From the NCBI RefSeq assembly GCF_002836775.1, contig NZ_PJAQ01000004.1, positions 1-64,000 on the forward strand: DNA of 64,000 nucleotides, given 5' to 3'. Position numbers and translations under genes: made by a program. How positions within the stretch are numbered: position 1 is the stretch's first letter; each line of letters opens with the position of its first letter. This DNA is from Colwellia sp. 12G3 (GTDB lineage Bacteria; Pseudomonadota; Gammaproteobacteria; Enterobacterales; Alteromonadaceae). Shown here in pieces: positions 8,234-16,545 of this stretch. Under the pieces are notes generated by a model. It saw only the letters and a list, made by a program, of their open reading frames with translations, had not been told where the DNA came from and did not search any database.

Positions 8234-8623
8234 TTATTTATGCTCTATCATTTCAAATTCATACTGGCTATATATACGTTGAATTTCTTTAAACTCCCTA
8301 GCGCTATTTTTGCTACAAATAACTCTGCCGTATTCAACCACGTTAAGCGCTAAATATACAGGCACAGTGTTAATATCAATAATAGACAGTTTACCATCAG
8401 GTAAATTTAGCTGCTCTGACCAAATAAGGCTCAACTCTTGAGGGCGTAGCTTTCGGTCTAACTCCGACAAGTTAAAGTTTTTAAAAGCGATAGCTAAATC
8501 GATATCACTTTGGCTGTGTGCCGTCCCTTTCGCTTGAGAACCATACAACCATAACACTTCGATATTAGGATCTAATGAAGCAAGTTCTGCAATTGATTTT
8601 ATTGTCTTTTCCTGACTCAACAT
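8234..8623 (-). CDS. mntA: MNT-type nucleotidyltransferase antitoxin MntA
   Basis: 129 residues. It is a minimal nucleotidyltransferase of the pol-beta fold with G28-S29...D40-I-D42 (LYGSQAKGTAHSQSDIDLAIAF) and a third acidic residue in LSIIDI near residue 79. MntA proteins use ATP to AMPylate the HEPN toxin. The gene begins 6 nt after the stop of the Wzz-like gene, so it is probably read from the polysaccharide transcript as well as from any promoter of its own. A toxin-antitoxin pair tied this closely to wzz may stabilise the neighbouring polysaccharide DNA. Confidence 0.87.
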   Translation of the reverse strand: MLSQEKTIKSIAELASLDPNIEVLWLYGSQAKGTAHSQSDIDLAIAFKNFNLSELDRKLRPQELSLIWSEQLNLPDGKLSIIDINTVPVYLALNVVEYGRVICSKNSAREFKEIQRIYSQYEFEMIEHK

Positions 8624-8629
8624 AGGTTA

Positions 8630-9640
8630 CTAATTTTTTTTGCTAAAGTAGCGAATTAATACAATTAACACCGACAGCATACCACCAAGCATAGTGCCTA
8701 ACACCACAATTAAAGCGCGTTTTGGTTTGTCTTTGGTATCTGGTACTTGAGCAGGGTCTATGGTTTTAAGTACATATTCTTTTTTCACCATAGTTAACAT
8801 CATGCTTTTAGTTTGTTCTTCAATAAGCTGATAAAAAACAGTTTCCATGGTAGCGACTTTAATATTAACAAGTTGTTTGGTTAGATAATCAATTGAAGCT
8901 TTGGCTTCAATTTGATCTTGATCTCGCATAAATTCATTAATGTCTTGAACCAACCAGGTTAACCATTGTTTCGCTATTTCTGGTGAATAAAACTCAATAT
9001 CAATGTTAACCATTGAACTTGTTTTATCTTGCGAAACTGTTACTAGGTTTGAGAATGCTTGATAGGCTTCCCATGAAGATGGCTCTGGTTTTTTAGGTGC
9101 TTTGACTTCCCTTAGCCACTTATTGTTTACTGAGTCGTACATTTCTTCGTTTATGACTAAAGTGTCTGATGCCCTATCCCACTTCATCGATGCCATTAAT
9201 GGTACGACTAAGTCATGCTTTGTAATGAAGGTTTCAACAAATGAACGTGATTTAATAATTTCTAAGGCTAACGCTGTTTTGTCGACTCCACCACCGCCAC
9301 CAAGACTAATGCCGGCCATACTAGCTAAACCACCGAGTTTGCCAGACATACCACCTAATCCGCCAGCTTTGTCAGAGGCCGGAGCAAGTATTGCTGAGGC
9401 TTTATAGATATCAGGTTTAGATAGCGCGAAGAAAACAGAAGCTACCGCAAATATCATACTGATGATAATGATGGTAAATTTTCCCGCCCAAATAGCGCGC
9501 CAAAGTTCAGCTAAGTCTATTTCATCGTCTTGGTTTTGAGTGTTTTGTAAAAGTAGTTGTTGCTGAAGTAATTGTTGTTGTAACAATTGTGCATTCACTT
9601 CATTTGGCATTGCTTGAGAGTTCTCTACTGACTTTGACAC
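8630..9640 (-). CDS. Wzz-like polysaccharide chain-length determinant
   Basis: 336 residues with the polysaccharide co-polymerase layout. A Gln/Leu-rich cytoplasmic N-terminus (QLLQQQLLQQQ) leads into EIDLAELWRAIWAGK, then a first membrane helix (about 54-73), a long periplasmic domain with a glycine-rich stretch (GGLGGMSGKLGGLAS, about 93-120), and a second helix near 306-328 preceded by the proline-rich DPAQVPDTKDKPKRA typical of Wzz. It sets the modal length of O-antigen or capsule made by the Wzy pathway. The start is a GTG at 9640; an ATG ten codons in is an alternative. Transcribed upstream of mntA-hepT with only 6 nt between. Confidence 0.86.
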   Translation of the reverse strand: MSKSVENSQAMPNEVNAQLLQQQLLQQQLLLQNTQNQDDEIDLAELWRAIWAGKFTIIIISMIFAVASVFFALSKPDIYKASAILAPASDKAGGLGGMSGKLGGLASMAGISLGGGGGVDKTALALEIIKSRSFVETFITKHDLVVPLMASMKWDRASDTLVINEEMYDSVNNKWLREVKAPKKPEPSSWEAYQAFSNLVTVSQDKTSSMVNIDIEFYSPEIAKQWLTWLVQDINEFMRDQDQIEAKASIDYLTKQLVNIKVATMETVFYQLIEEQTKSMMLTMVKKEYVLKTIDPAQVPDTKDKPKRALIVVLGTMLGGMLSVLIVLIRYFSKKN

Positions 9641-9818
9641 TTTTCACCATATCCGATTGGTATATGTTGTCCGTATTCGCTTAGTTAGCCTAACGAACAA
9701 CATTAAAATTTCCCGCATTATACGAAGATTCCTCACAAAGTTAAAGAGGGAAAGGCTTGGTATCGTTAATAATATAAATGAACAAAGAGCCACAATAAAC
9801 AACCAAAACAAACAATTC

Positions 9819-10208
9819 CACCACCGAGGACACCGAGGGACTTCGTCCTACACCGAGAAGGGATTAGGGATGAAGTGATGGGATAAGAGAATGGATTCCC
9901 GATTAAAACATCACGGGAATGACGGAACTTAACATACAACACCATGGATTCAGGTGAATGTGCGTCAGGATAATTGCTCCTGCATTATCTAATAAGGTAC
10001 TTCCTGTACCGTCTGCATTCTCTAATAAGTGGCATCCATGCCACGTCCGATCAGACACGTCGACAATGACAATATAGCTTCTGTGATCTCGGTCGTGGAG
10101 GTAATTTATGCTTAAGTGCTTAATAAAACTAGGTCTTCGCTTTCCATCCCCTTTGCCAATTGAAGATTTTCTTTGCCTCCATGGGACTACCTATATAAAA
10201 CCTTGGCC
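9819..10208. repeat. Truncated third copy of the repeat/EAL-tail module
   Basis: In order it holds a forward accaccgagg unit (9819-9860), a dRS3-like palindrome (ATTCCC 9895 to GGGAAT 9920), two small hairpins (ggtacttcctgtacc and GTGGCATCCATGCCAC), and a stretch from about 10047 to 10208. That stretch is nearly identical to 14209-14370, including the last codons of the EAL gene. Homology to the 14 kb copy stops at about 10208, inside a pyruvyl transferase pseudogene. It is therefore a partial duplicate and lies 4160 bp from its partner. Confidence 0.85.
10129..10206 (-). pseudogene. 3' fragment of REC-EAL phosphodiesterase gene
   Basis: The minus strand encodes FYIGSPMEAKKIFNWQR.WKAKT and a stop, the same C-terminus as the intact gene at 14295-15491. 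The upstream part is missing and is replaced by unrelated sequence. It is a duplication remnant. Confidence 0.85.
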
Positions 10209-10209
10209 A

Positions 10210-10858
10210 TAACAACTTTGTATGTCTCTGGGCTAAATGCCCCCCATAAAAGAAAATATAACCTCCTTCAAATTCACATTATGAAACGAGTTCATTCCAG
10301 GTATAGTGCTTAATTAAAATAGTTGGATCTGCTACAATTTTAAATTGTCACGGTCGGTTAGTTCATCTAACCACTTTTTTCCATTTACTTCTCGTACAGA
10401 TAAATGATTAAAGCTTTGTATATAATGACGATATTTATCTAGTTTTACTGGCAAATGACAGAAAATAAGCATCGTCAAAGTCAATACAATTCACATTCCA
10501 GATTTGATCACTTCCGCATATAAGATAATGATATTTTTCATCTAACAGATTCAATTGCTTTACAAAATCATAAGACTTAGTAGTTAACGTAAAGTCTTTT
10601 TTAATAAACAATTCAAAATCATCAAATCTAGACTTTAATAGCGGATAACAAATAAAGTTAATGATATTTTTTATTAAAATATTCGTTGATATAACTTCAG
10701 GTAATAAACAGTAATATCCCTTTGCCCTTTACTGGAGAAATTAATAATCTCCACTTTAAGCATCTATTTTTCTTTCAATACATACTGCAAAGCATATATT
10801 TTTAATATAGATCCAATATTATGGGATGCATGATATGTAGCTAATCCAACTTGTTCAT
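10210..10858 (-). pseudogene. Decayed polysaccharide pyruvyl transferase gene
   Basis: Minus-strand frames read in succession VGLATYHASHNIGSILKIYALQ, then VEIINFSSKG, then YHYLICGSDQIWNVN with DDAYFLSFA, then SVREVNGKKWLDELT, then VADPTILI and GGYIFFY. These are the ordered landmarks of the family (NYG..LQAYAL, GSDQ.W, YFL.F, DPT). They are spread over different frames and broken by stops, so the gene is dead. It lies behind fcl on the same strand and is cut at 10208 by the EAL-tail duplicate. Nothing else is visible between it and fcl. Confidence 0.8.
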
Positions 10859-10900
10859 TTCAAACCTTATTAATTTTGTATTTTAAAACAAGATAAAATA

Positions 10901-11872
10901 TTAACCTCTAAACTCATCCTGATTATTCAAAAACCACTCGTAAGCTTTAGTAAGACCATTTTCTAACGGCACTGTATACTGCCACCCTAATGATTTTAGT
11001 CTGCCAACATTCATTAGCTTACGTGGTGCACCATCGGGCTTACTAGGATCAAATTTAATTTCACCTTTAAAACCAACAACCTTGGCAACAGTTTCAACTA
11101 ATTCTCTGATTGTACAATCAACGCCAGTTCCCACATTAATATGGCTTAACATGGGTTCTGTATTAGCATCGTAAATAGATTTGTCTAAGTTCATTACATG
11201 AATTGAAGCATCAGCCATATCATCTACATATAAAAATTCGCGCATTGGTTTGCCACTGCCCCATGCTATTACTTCTTTATCACCATTAAATTTAGCTTCA
11301 TGGAAACGGCGTAATAGTGCAGGAATAACATGGCTATTTTCAGGATGAAAATTATCATGTGCGCCATAAAGATTGGTCGGCATTACACTGCGGTAATCTC
11401 TACCATACTGACGATTGTAGCTTTCGCACAGCTTGATACCTGCAATTTTAGCCACAGCATAAGGTTCGTTAGTTTCTTCTAAGGTACCTGTTAGCAAAGC
11501 AGTTTCCTGCATTGGTTGCTCTGCTAATTTAGGGTAAATACACGAAGAGCCTAAAAACAATAACTGCTGAATATTAGCTAAGTGCGCGCTGTGAATAATA
11601 TTGCACTGAATCATCAGGTTTTCATAAATGAAGTCAGCAGGGTAAGTATTATTAGCAACAATCCCACCAACTTTTGCGGCTGCTAAGTATACTTGGTCTA
11701 TTTTTTCTGTTTGAAAAAAATTAATAACAGCTTGCTGGTTAGTTAAGTCTAATTCAGTCCGCGTACGGGTAATAATATTAGTATTACCACTTGCTTCAAG
11801 CTGACGAACAATGGCCGAGCCCACCATGCCGCGATGACCTGCGACAAATATTTTAGGGTTTAACGCTGACAT
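10901..11872 (-). CDS. fcl: GDP-L-fucose synthase
   Basis: 323 residues from the ATG at 11872. CGAGGT lies seven nt upstream and the start is 4 nt after the gmd stop. A longer frame to 11893 would overlap gmd. It is a short-chain dehydrogenase fold with the NADP loop [10 protein letters not shown], the GSSCIYPK catalytic serine region and YAVAK as Yxxx[19 protein letters not shown] and VNVGTG follow, as in WcaG/Fcl. It epimerises and reduces GDP-4-keto-6-deoxymannose to GDP-L-fucose, the second step after Gmd, in the cytoplasm. Probably translationally coupled to gmd. The locus therefore made a fucosylated surface polysaccharide. Confidence 0.95.
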   Translation of the reverse strand: MSALNPKIFVAGHRGMVGSAIVRQLEASGNTNIITRTRTELDLTNQQAVINFFQTEKIDQVYLAAAKVGGIVANNTYPADFIYENLMIQCNIIHSAHLANIQQLLFLGSSCIYPKLAEQPMQETALLTGTLEETNEPYAVAKIAGIKLCESYNRQYGRDYRSVMPTNLYGAHDNFHPENSHVIPALLRRFHEAKFNGDKEVIAWGSGKPMREFLYVDDMADASIHVMNLDKSIYDANTEPMLSHINVGTGVDCTIRELVETVAKVVGFKGEIKFDPSKPDGAPRKLMNVGRLKSLGWQYTVPLENGLTKAYEWFLNNQDEFRG

Positions 11873-11876
11873 ACTG

Positions 11877-13010
11877 TTAACCTCGATTTTCAATTGACAT
11901 CGCTACGTTATGGCCGTGCGCTTTAAGTAGTGCGTGTTGTTTTGCTTTACTTAAATCATTCTGCACCATTTCAGCACACATCTCTTCTACTGTAATTTGT
12001 GGTACCCAACCTAATTTTTCTTTGGCTTTTGAGGGATCACCGAGTAACGTTTCAACTTCTGCTGGGCGGAAGTAACGTGGATCAACACGCACAATAACAT
12101 CGCCAACCTTTAATGCTTGTGCGTTATCACCTGTGATAGCCTTAACTGTCGCTATTTCTTCAAGACCTTCACCGGTAAACTCTAATTCAATACCTATTTC
12201 TTTAGCTGATAATGATACAAATTCACGTACTGATATTTGTTTTCCTGTTGCGATAACGAAATCATCAGCCGTTTCTTGCTGTAGCATCATCCATTGCATA
12301 CGTACGTAATCTTTAGCATGTCCCCAGTCACGTAACGCGTCCATATTACCCAGATATAAACATTTTTCTAACCCTTGAGAAATATTAGTAATAGCGCGAG
12401 TAATTTTACGCGTAACAAAGGTTTCACCACGACGCGGGGATTCATGGTTAAACAAAATCCCGTTACACGCATACATACCGTAAGATTCACGGTAGTTAAC
12501 AACGATCCAGTACGCATACATTTTTGCTACTGCATAAGGTGAGCGCGGGTGAAATGGCGTAGTTTCTTTTTGCGGAATTTCTTGCACTTCACCATAAAGC
12601 TCTGAAGTTGATGCTTGGTAGAATTTGGTTTTCTTTTCTAACCCTAAAAAGCGGATCGCTTCTAATAACCGTAATGTGCCCATTGCATCTACATCAGCAG
12701 TATATTCAGGACACTCAAAAGACACGGCAACATGAGATTGTGCACCTAGGTTATAGACTTCATCTGGCTGCACATCTTTTATAATACGCGTTAGGTTAGA
12801 TGAATCGGTTAAATCACCGTAATGCAAAAAAAACTTTTGATTGTTTTCATGGATATCTTGATAGATATGATCAACACGCTCGGTATTTAATGATGAAGCA
12901 CGACGTTTGATACCATGAACTTCATAGCCTTTTTCTAATAACAGTTCAGCAAGGTAAGAGCCATCTTGGCCTGTAACACCGGTGATTAATGCAACTTTTT
13001 TCTTTGTCAT
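11877..13010 (-). CDS. gmd: GDP-mannose 4,6-dehydratase
   Basis: 377 residues, normal length. It has the N-terminal NADP motif [20 protein letters not shown], the [14 protein letters not shown] segment, the [11 protein letters not shown] serine region, [10 protein letters not shown] with YxxxK, and the [17 protein letters not shown] and [10 protein letters not shown] signatures of Gmd. It converts GDP-mannose to GDP-4-keto-6-deoxymannose. It is first of a two-gene unit with fcl. Its GDP-mannose supply would normally come from manB and manC, which lie just upstream on the same strand but are broken here, so another copy elsewhere must provide it. Confidence 0.96.
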   Translation of the reverse strand: MTKKKVALITGVTGQDGSYLAELLLEKGYEVHGIKRRASSLNTERVDHIYQDIHENNQKFFLHYGDLTDSSNLTRIIKDVQPDEVYNLGAQSHVAVSFECPEYTADVDAMGTLRLLEAIRFLGLEKKTKFYQASTSELYGEVQEIPQKETTPFHPRSPYAVAKMYAYWIVVNYRESYGMYACNGILFNHESPRRGETFVTRKITRAITNISQGLEKCLYLGNMDALRDWGHAKDYVRMQWMMLQQETADDFVIATGKQISVREFVSLSAKEIGIELEFTGEGLEEIATVKAITGDNAQALKVGDVIVRVDPRYFRPAEVETLLGDPSKAKEKLGWVPQITVEEMCAEMVQNDLSKAKQHALLKAHGHNVAMSIENRG

Positions 13011-13099
13011 TTTTTGATTCCTTTACTCAATTTTTAGATATTGCCGTTTAGCGGAAAAATCAAAATTATTTGTTTAATGTTTAATTTTAGCCATTCACA

Positions 13100-13820
13100 T
13101 TACAATGTTTGAACATTCTTCACACTTGTAATAACAAATTCACTAGCCTTGAAATAATTTTCAGCCTCTGCATAGCAGCGTAATTCTGTCGTATTACCTG
13201 ATGGACGTATGTGAACAATACTGTTATCTGCTAACGTAACTATTCATCCGTCAATTTCGTCCATACTTTTAATTCTGCCTTTGAAAAACCTATTGAGCTA
13301 ACAATTTTTTATGATCTTGTTTGCCTTGTGCGATTATTTCTTGGCTTTTTTCAGTGGCAAAGTTTTGAATGCGATCACTGTGGGTATAACGTTTTGGCAA
13401 TGCATCAACTAATGTTGATATTAGACCTTTATTTACGGCGAATAATAGCATAATTGCAGGGGATATTGCATCTCGTGTTGGTAATGCTTTTAGTGGTTTT
13501 CCATTTAGCTGTAGATCAATCCCTGACAACAAGCCTCCATTGGCTTCAAAACCCGCTACGGATTTAAATTTTTTGTTCAAATTTTAAAATTCCGCAATGA
13601 CATAAGGCGAGCCTATTTTTGTACGCTCGCCATGGGTAAATTTATTACTTAATTCAACCGCTGTATTACAACTTACTAGGATCGCTAACGCTCCAACATT
13701 TAATGCATCGGCCGTTAATAGCCCAAGAATATCACCACGTAACCATTGGCCATTCTCGTCTGACATTAATGGCCGGTCGCCATCGCCATCGCCATCATGG
13801 TGTCACCAAAGATTGTATAA
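13100..13820 (-). pseudogene. manB: Broken phosphomannomutase (manB/cpsG) gene
   Basis: Reading along the minus strand, the metal loop [25 protein letters not shown] is followed by [13 protein letters not shown] and [13 protein letters not shown]. After a frame break comes GFEANGGLLSG with LPTRDAISPAIMLL. After another break comes VTLADNSIVHIRPSGNTTELRCYAEAENYF and a stop at 13100. These are the ordered phosphohexomutase blocks (metal loop, sugar loop, EANGG, phosphate-binding RPSGN.pELR). The active-site serine domain at the N-terminus is absent. Two short open frames (13290-13580 and 13584-13766) are pieces of this pseudogene. Confidence 0.88.
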
Positions 13821-13825
13821 CCCTC

Positions 13826-13900
13826 TTAGTCTTTCTCACTAACTTCCCATAAAGCTGACCAAGTGCCGATATCATTGCAGTCGGCATCTAATGGTTGATA
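13826..13900 (-). pseudogene. manC: manC (mannose-1-phosphate guanylyltransferase) fragment
   Basis: About 24 codons reading YQPLDADCNDIGTWSALWEV, then SEKD and a stop. This is the conserved D-x-WNDIG-SWSALWE block of ManC. The 5' side stops at 13894-13900, exactly where the ~280 bp direct repeat begins, so the rest of manC was replaced by the repeat-flanked EAL segment. Confidence 0.8.
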
Positions 13901-14176
13901 AGTTTTATTAAATCACTAGATCACTGTTAGTACACGTATAAGTACTAATTAACGAAACGATTATAAAAACATGTTAAGTATTAGCCATTTATTAGAAAAA
14001 TAAAATTCTTGATTAATATTAGTAACTTAGGGGATAAGGTGAGTTAAAGAGATCAATTTTGCACCACCGAGGACACCGAGGGACTTCGTCCTACACCGAG
14101 AAGGGATTAGTATTTAAGTGATGGGATAATAGAATGGATTCCCAATTAAAACATCACGGGAATGACGTGATGAAAC
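13894..14176. repeat. Left direct repeat flanking the EAL gene
   Basis: It begins gttgataagttttattaaatc and includes acgaaacgattataaaaacatg, a forward accaccgagg unit (14062-14103) and a dRS3-like palindrome (14138-14163). The same order recurs at 15527-15815 with a few small differences. Beyond it, 14209-14233 holds another palindrome (ATTCTCGA...TCGAGAAT). Confidence 0.9.
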
Positions 14177-14294
14177 AACATAACTAAACAGATGGCTAAA
14201 AAAGATGGATTCTCGATCAGACACGTCGAGAATGACAATATAGCTTCTGTGATCTCGGTCGTGGAGGTAATTTATGCTTAAGTGCTTAATAAAA

Positions 14295-15491
14295 CTAGGT
14301 CTTCGCTTTCCATTCCCTTTGCCAATTGAAGATTTTCTTTGCCTCCATGGGACTACCTATATAAAAACCTTGACCTATATCACAGCCCATCTCAGTGACT
14401 AAACTCATTACGGAATTATTTTCTACACCTTCAGCAATGGTTTTAATGTTTAAATCTTTTGCAACCGATATGCTGGCATTAATTAGTGCCAATTGGTTCA
14501 TGCTGTCTTTATTTTCTATAAAGACACTTTTATCTAGCTTTAAATAAGTTAATGGCAGGTTTTGCAGGCGTTCTATGGTTGAGTGTTGTTGACCAAAGTC
14601 ATCTAATGCGATTTCAACGCCGCGCATGTTTAAGCGGTTTAAGTTCATTAATTCTTGCGCGTGATCACTTGCCATTGCCCCTTCGGTAATTTCAATACAT
14701 AACCTACTGGCTGGCATGGCGTATTCTTCCAACAACATCAAAAGAGTATCAGTAAATTCAATCTGTTGTAGCGCAATGGGAGATACATTGACCGATAACT
14801 TAATATCTAAACCTAATTGCCACCATTTTTTCCAATCACCTATCGATTTCTTTAATACGGCTAAAGTGATATGAATAATTAGTTCACTCTCTTCGGCTTT
14901 ATCGATAAATCTATCAGGTGATACCATGCCTAATCGAGGGTGATTCATTCGACATAAAGCCTCCACGCCTATAAAACTGCGGGTAGTTAAATCAACTTGG
15001 GGTTGGTAAAGTACTTCAATATCATTATTTTTTATCGCTCGAATAATTTCATAAACCTTTAGTGATTCAACGGATGCGTTTTTTTGACGAGAGCCGCCAA
15101 TTTTGTCAATAATGTATTGAAAATCTAATTCGTGGATGGGCTTTAATAAAGTACCAATATAATTCAACCCATAGGTTTTCGCTAATGATTCTACTGAGGA
15201 AATAATCTTAGTTGAAACACCACTCATAATCACTACATAGCCCTTGTAATTTAGCTGGCTTAGTTGTGATAACAGTTGAATCCCGTCAACATTGGGCATA
15301 TTTAAATCTAGAAATAATAAATTAATTTGACTTGATTGACGAAGTATTTGCATTGCTTCAGGAGCCGAAGATGCCGTATGAATATGGTGAATATCAAAAG
15401 ATTGCTCTAGTACCTTATTGACATAATTTAATATTGTAACGCTATCATCAACCAATAATACATGTAACCAATCAAAGTCTGACTTTTCCAT
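14295..15491 (-). CDS. Response regulator with EAL c-di-GMP phosphodiesterase domain
   Basis: 398 residues. An N-terminal receiver domain (about 9-130) has VLLVDDS, the phospho-acceptor D62 in FLDLNMPN and the K of LLKPI. The EAL domain (about 150-390) has the GVEALCR signature, the IEITEG glutamate, ALDDFG, YLKLDKS and TIAEGVE, so the catalytic residues look complete. It should degrade c-di-GMP under control of phosphorylation by an unlinked kinase. No partner kinase is adjacent. The gene is enclosed by ~280 bp direct repeats, and its 3' end is duplicated at 10 kb, so it appears to travel with the repeat module. It probably influences matrix or motility. Confidence 0.9.
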   Translation of the reverse strand: MEKSDFDWLHVLLVDDSVTILNYVNKVLEQSFDIHHIHTASSAPEAMQILRQSSQINLLFLDLNMPNVDGIQLLSQLSQLNYKGYVVIMSGVSTKIISSVESLAKTYGLNYIGTLLKPIHELDFQYIIDKIGGSRQKNASVESLKVYEIIRAIKNNDIEVLYQPQVDLTTRSFIGVEALCRMNHPRLGMVSPDRFIDKAEESELIIHITLAVLKKSIGDWKKWWQLGLDIKLSVNVSPIALQQIEFTDTLLMLLEEYAMPASRLCIEITEGAMASDHAQELMNLNRLNMRGVEIALDDFGQQHSTIERLQNLPLTYLKLDKSVFIENKDSMNQLALINASISVAKDLNIKTIAEGVENNSVMSLVTEMGCDIGQGFYIGSPMEAKKIFNWQREWKAKT

Positions 15492-15526
15492 ATTAGCTTC
15501 CTAAAACAATCCTAGTTTATGGTGTC

Positions 15527-15815
15527 GTTGATAAGTTTTATTAAATCACTAGATCACTGTTAGTACACATATAAGTAGACATGTAATTACTAATTAACGA
15601 AACGATTATAAAAACATGTTAAGTATTAGCCATTTAATAGAAAAAGCAAATTCTTTGGTGATATTAGTAATTTAGGGAATGAAGTGAGTTAAAGATAACA
15701 ATTTTGCACCACCGAGGACACCGAGGGACTTCGTCCTACACCGAGAAGGGATTAGTACTTAAGTGATGGGATAAGAGAATGGATCCCCGATTAAAACATC
15801 ACGAGAATGACGGAA
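15527..15815. repeat. Right direct repeat flanking the EAL gene
   Basis: Second copy of the 13894-14176 repeat. It has gttgataagtttta at its start, a forward accaccgagg unit at 15707-15748 and a degenerate dRS3-like palindrome at 15780-15810. Immediately beyond (15840-15955) is a diverged reverse-type unit with an inserted palindrome (gttatgcatggagcatataac). No gene is visible between 15492 and 15993. Confidence 0.88.
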
Positions 15816-15993
15816 CCATTCATCTTTGTTAGTGGTTAAGTCTACTCCTCGGTGTAGCGCGAGCGAGGCCTGCATGGATGTAGGTCATTTAGGTTATGCA
15901 TGGAGCATATAACCTGCCTCTGCTCTTTATTTGAAATGTCTCGGTGGTAGATATCTTTTTTTGTTGTACTTAATGAACAAAGGGTGGTGGTTT

Positions 15994-16536
15994 TTACTGT
16001 GTCGTTTTTAAGCTTTGTAATAAGCCTGCCACACGCTCAATTTTGATATTACTCAGTTGCCGATAATCAAAATATGGACAAACTATAAGTTTATTGTCGT
16101 TATCAATAGCAAATTCATCATCAAGCCACACTAAATTCGCGACGAGTTTACCGCTGTTTATTAACGCTTTGGCATGGCCTTTACCACAAATAATATGCAC
16201 TACTTCTTTATTTTCTGTATTTAAGGATAATTTCGGCGCTGAAAATAACAGTGCTGTTTTACTTTGTGTTTGTAATAAGTAGTTATCACGATAATCTTGC
16301 CAAGTAGTTGCTCTCGCTGAGTAGTCGAAAGACTTTTTATCTAAAGCGTAAAGCAACTTTGCATAAACATTAAATACTTTTCGCCAGCCATTGCCACACG
16401 CTTGGTTAATAACGTTAATTTCACCTTGAACCAGTGGAGTAACTTCAGCCAGGTTTTGATATTCAAGCATGTTGGGTTTATTTGCGATATACACTGCAAA
16501 GTTAAAATTACTGTCCCCAAAACCAATATTAGTCAT
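15994..16536 (-). CDS. Conserved hypothetical protein
   Basis: 180 residues, soluble, with no signal peptide or membrane helix. Not recognised with confidence. Features seen are an N-terminal MTNIGFGDSNFNFAVYIANKP, a central FDYSARATTWQDYRDNYLL, and HIICGKGHAKALINSG near residue 115, followed by VWLDDEFAIDNDNKLIVCPYFDYRQLSN. The gene follows the TolB/TPR gene with 9 nt between, so it is probably read with it. The codon pattern is like its neighbours. No function proposed. Confidence 0.7.
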   Translation of the reverse strand: MTNIGFGDSNFNFAVYIANKPNMLEYQNLAEVTPLVQGEINVINQACGNGWRKVFNVYAKLLYALDKKSFDYSARATTWQDYRDNYLLQTQSKTALLFSAPKLSLNTENKEVVHIICGKGHAKALINSGKLVANLVWLDDEFAIDNDNKLIVCPYFDYRQLSNIKIERVAGLLQSLKTTQ

Positions 16537-16545
16537 ATGTTCTTT

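Noticed and set aside
9657..9878. 73-codon open frame on the plus strand
   Set aside because: Its second half is an accaccgagg repeat unit and it has no ribosome site; it is the leader region of the wzz-like gene.
13290..13766. Two small genes (96 and 60 codons)
   Set aside because: They are in-order fragments of one broken phosphomannomutase gene, not separate proteins.
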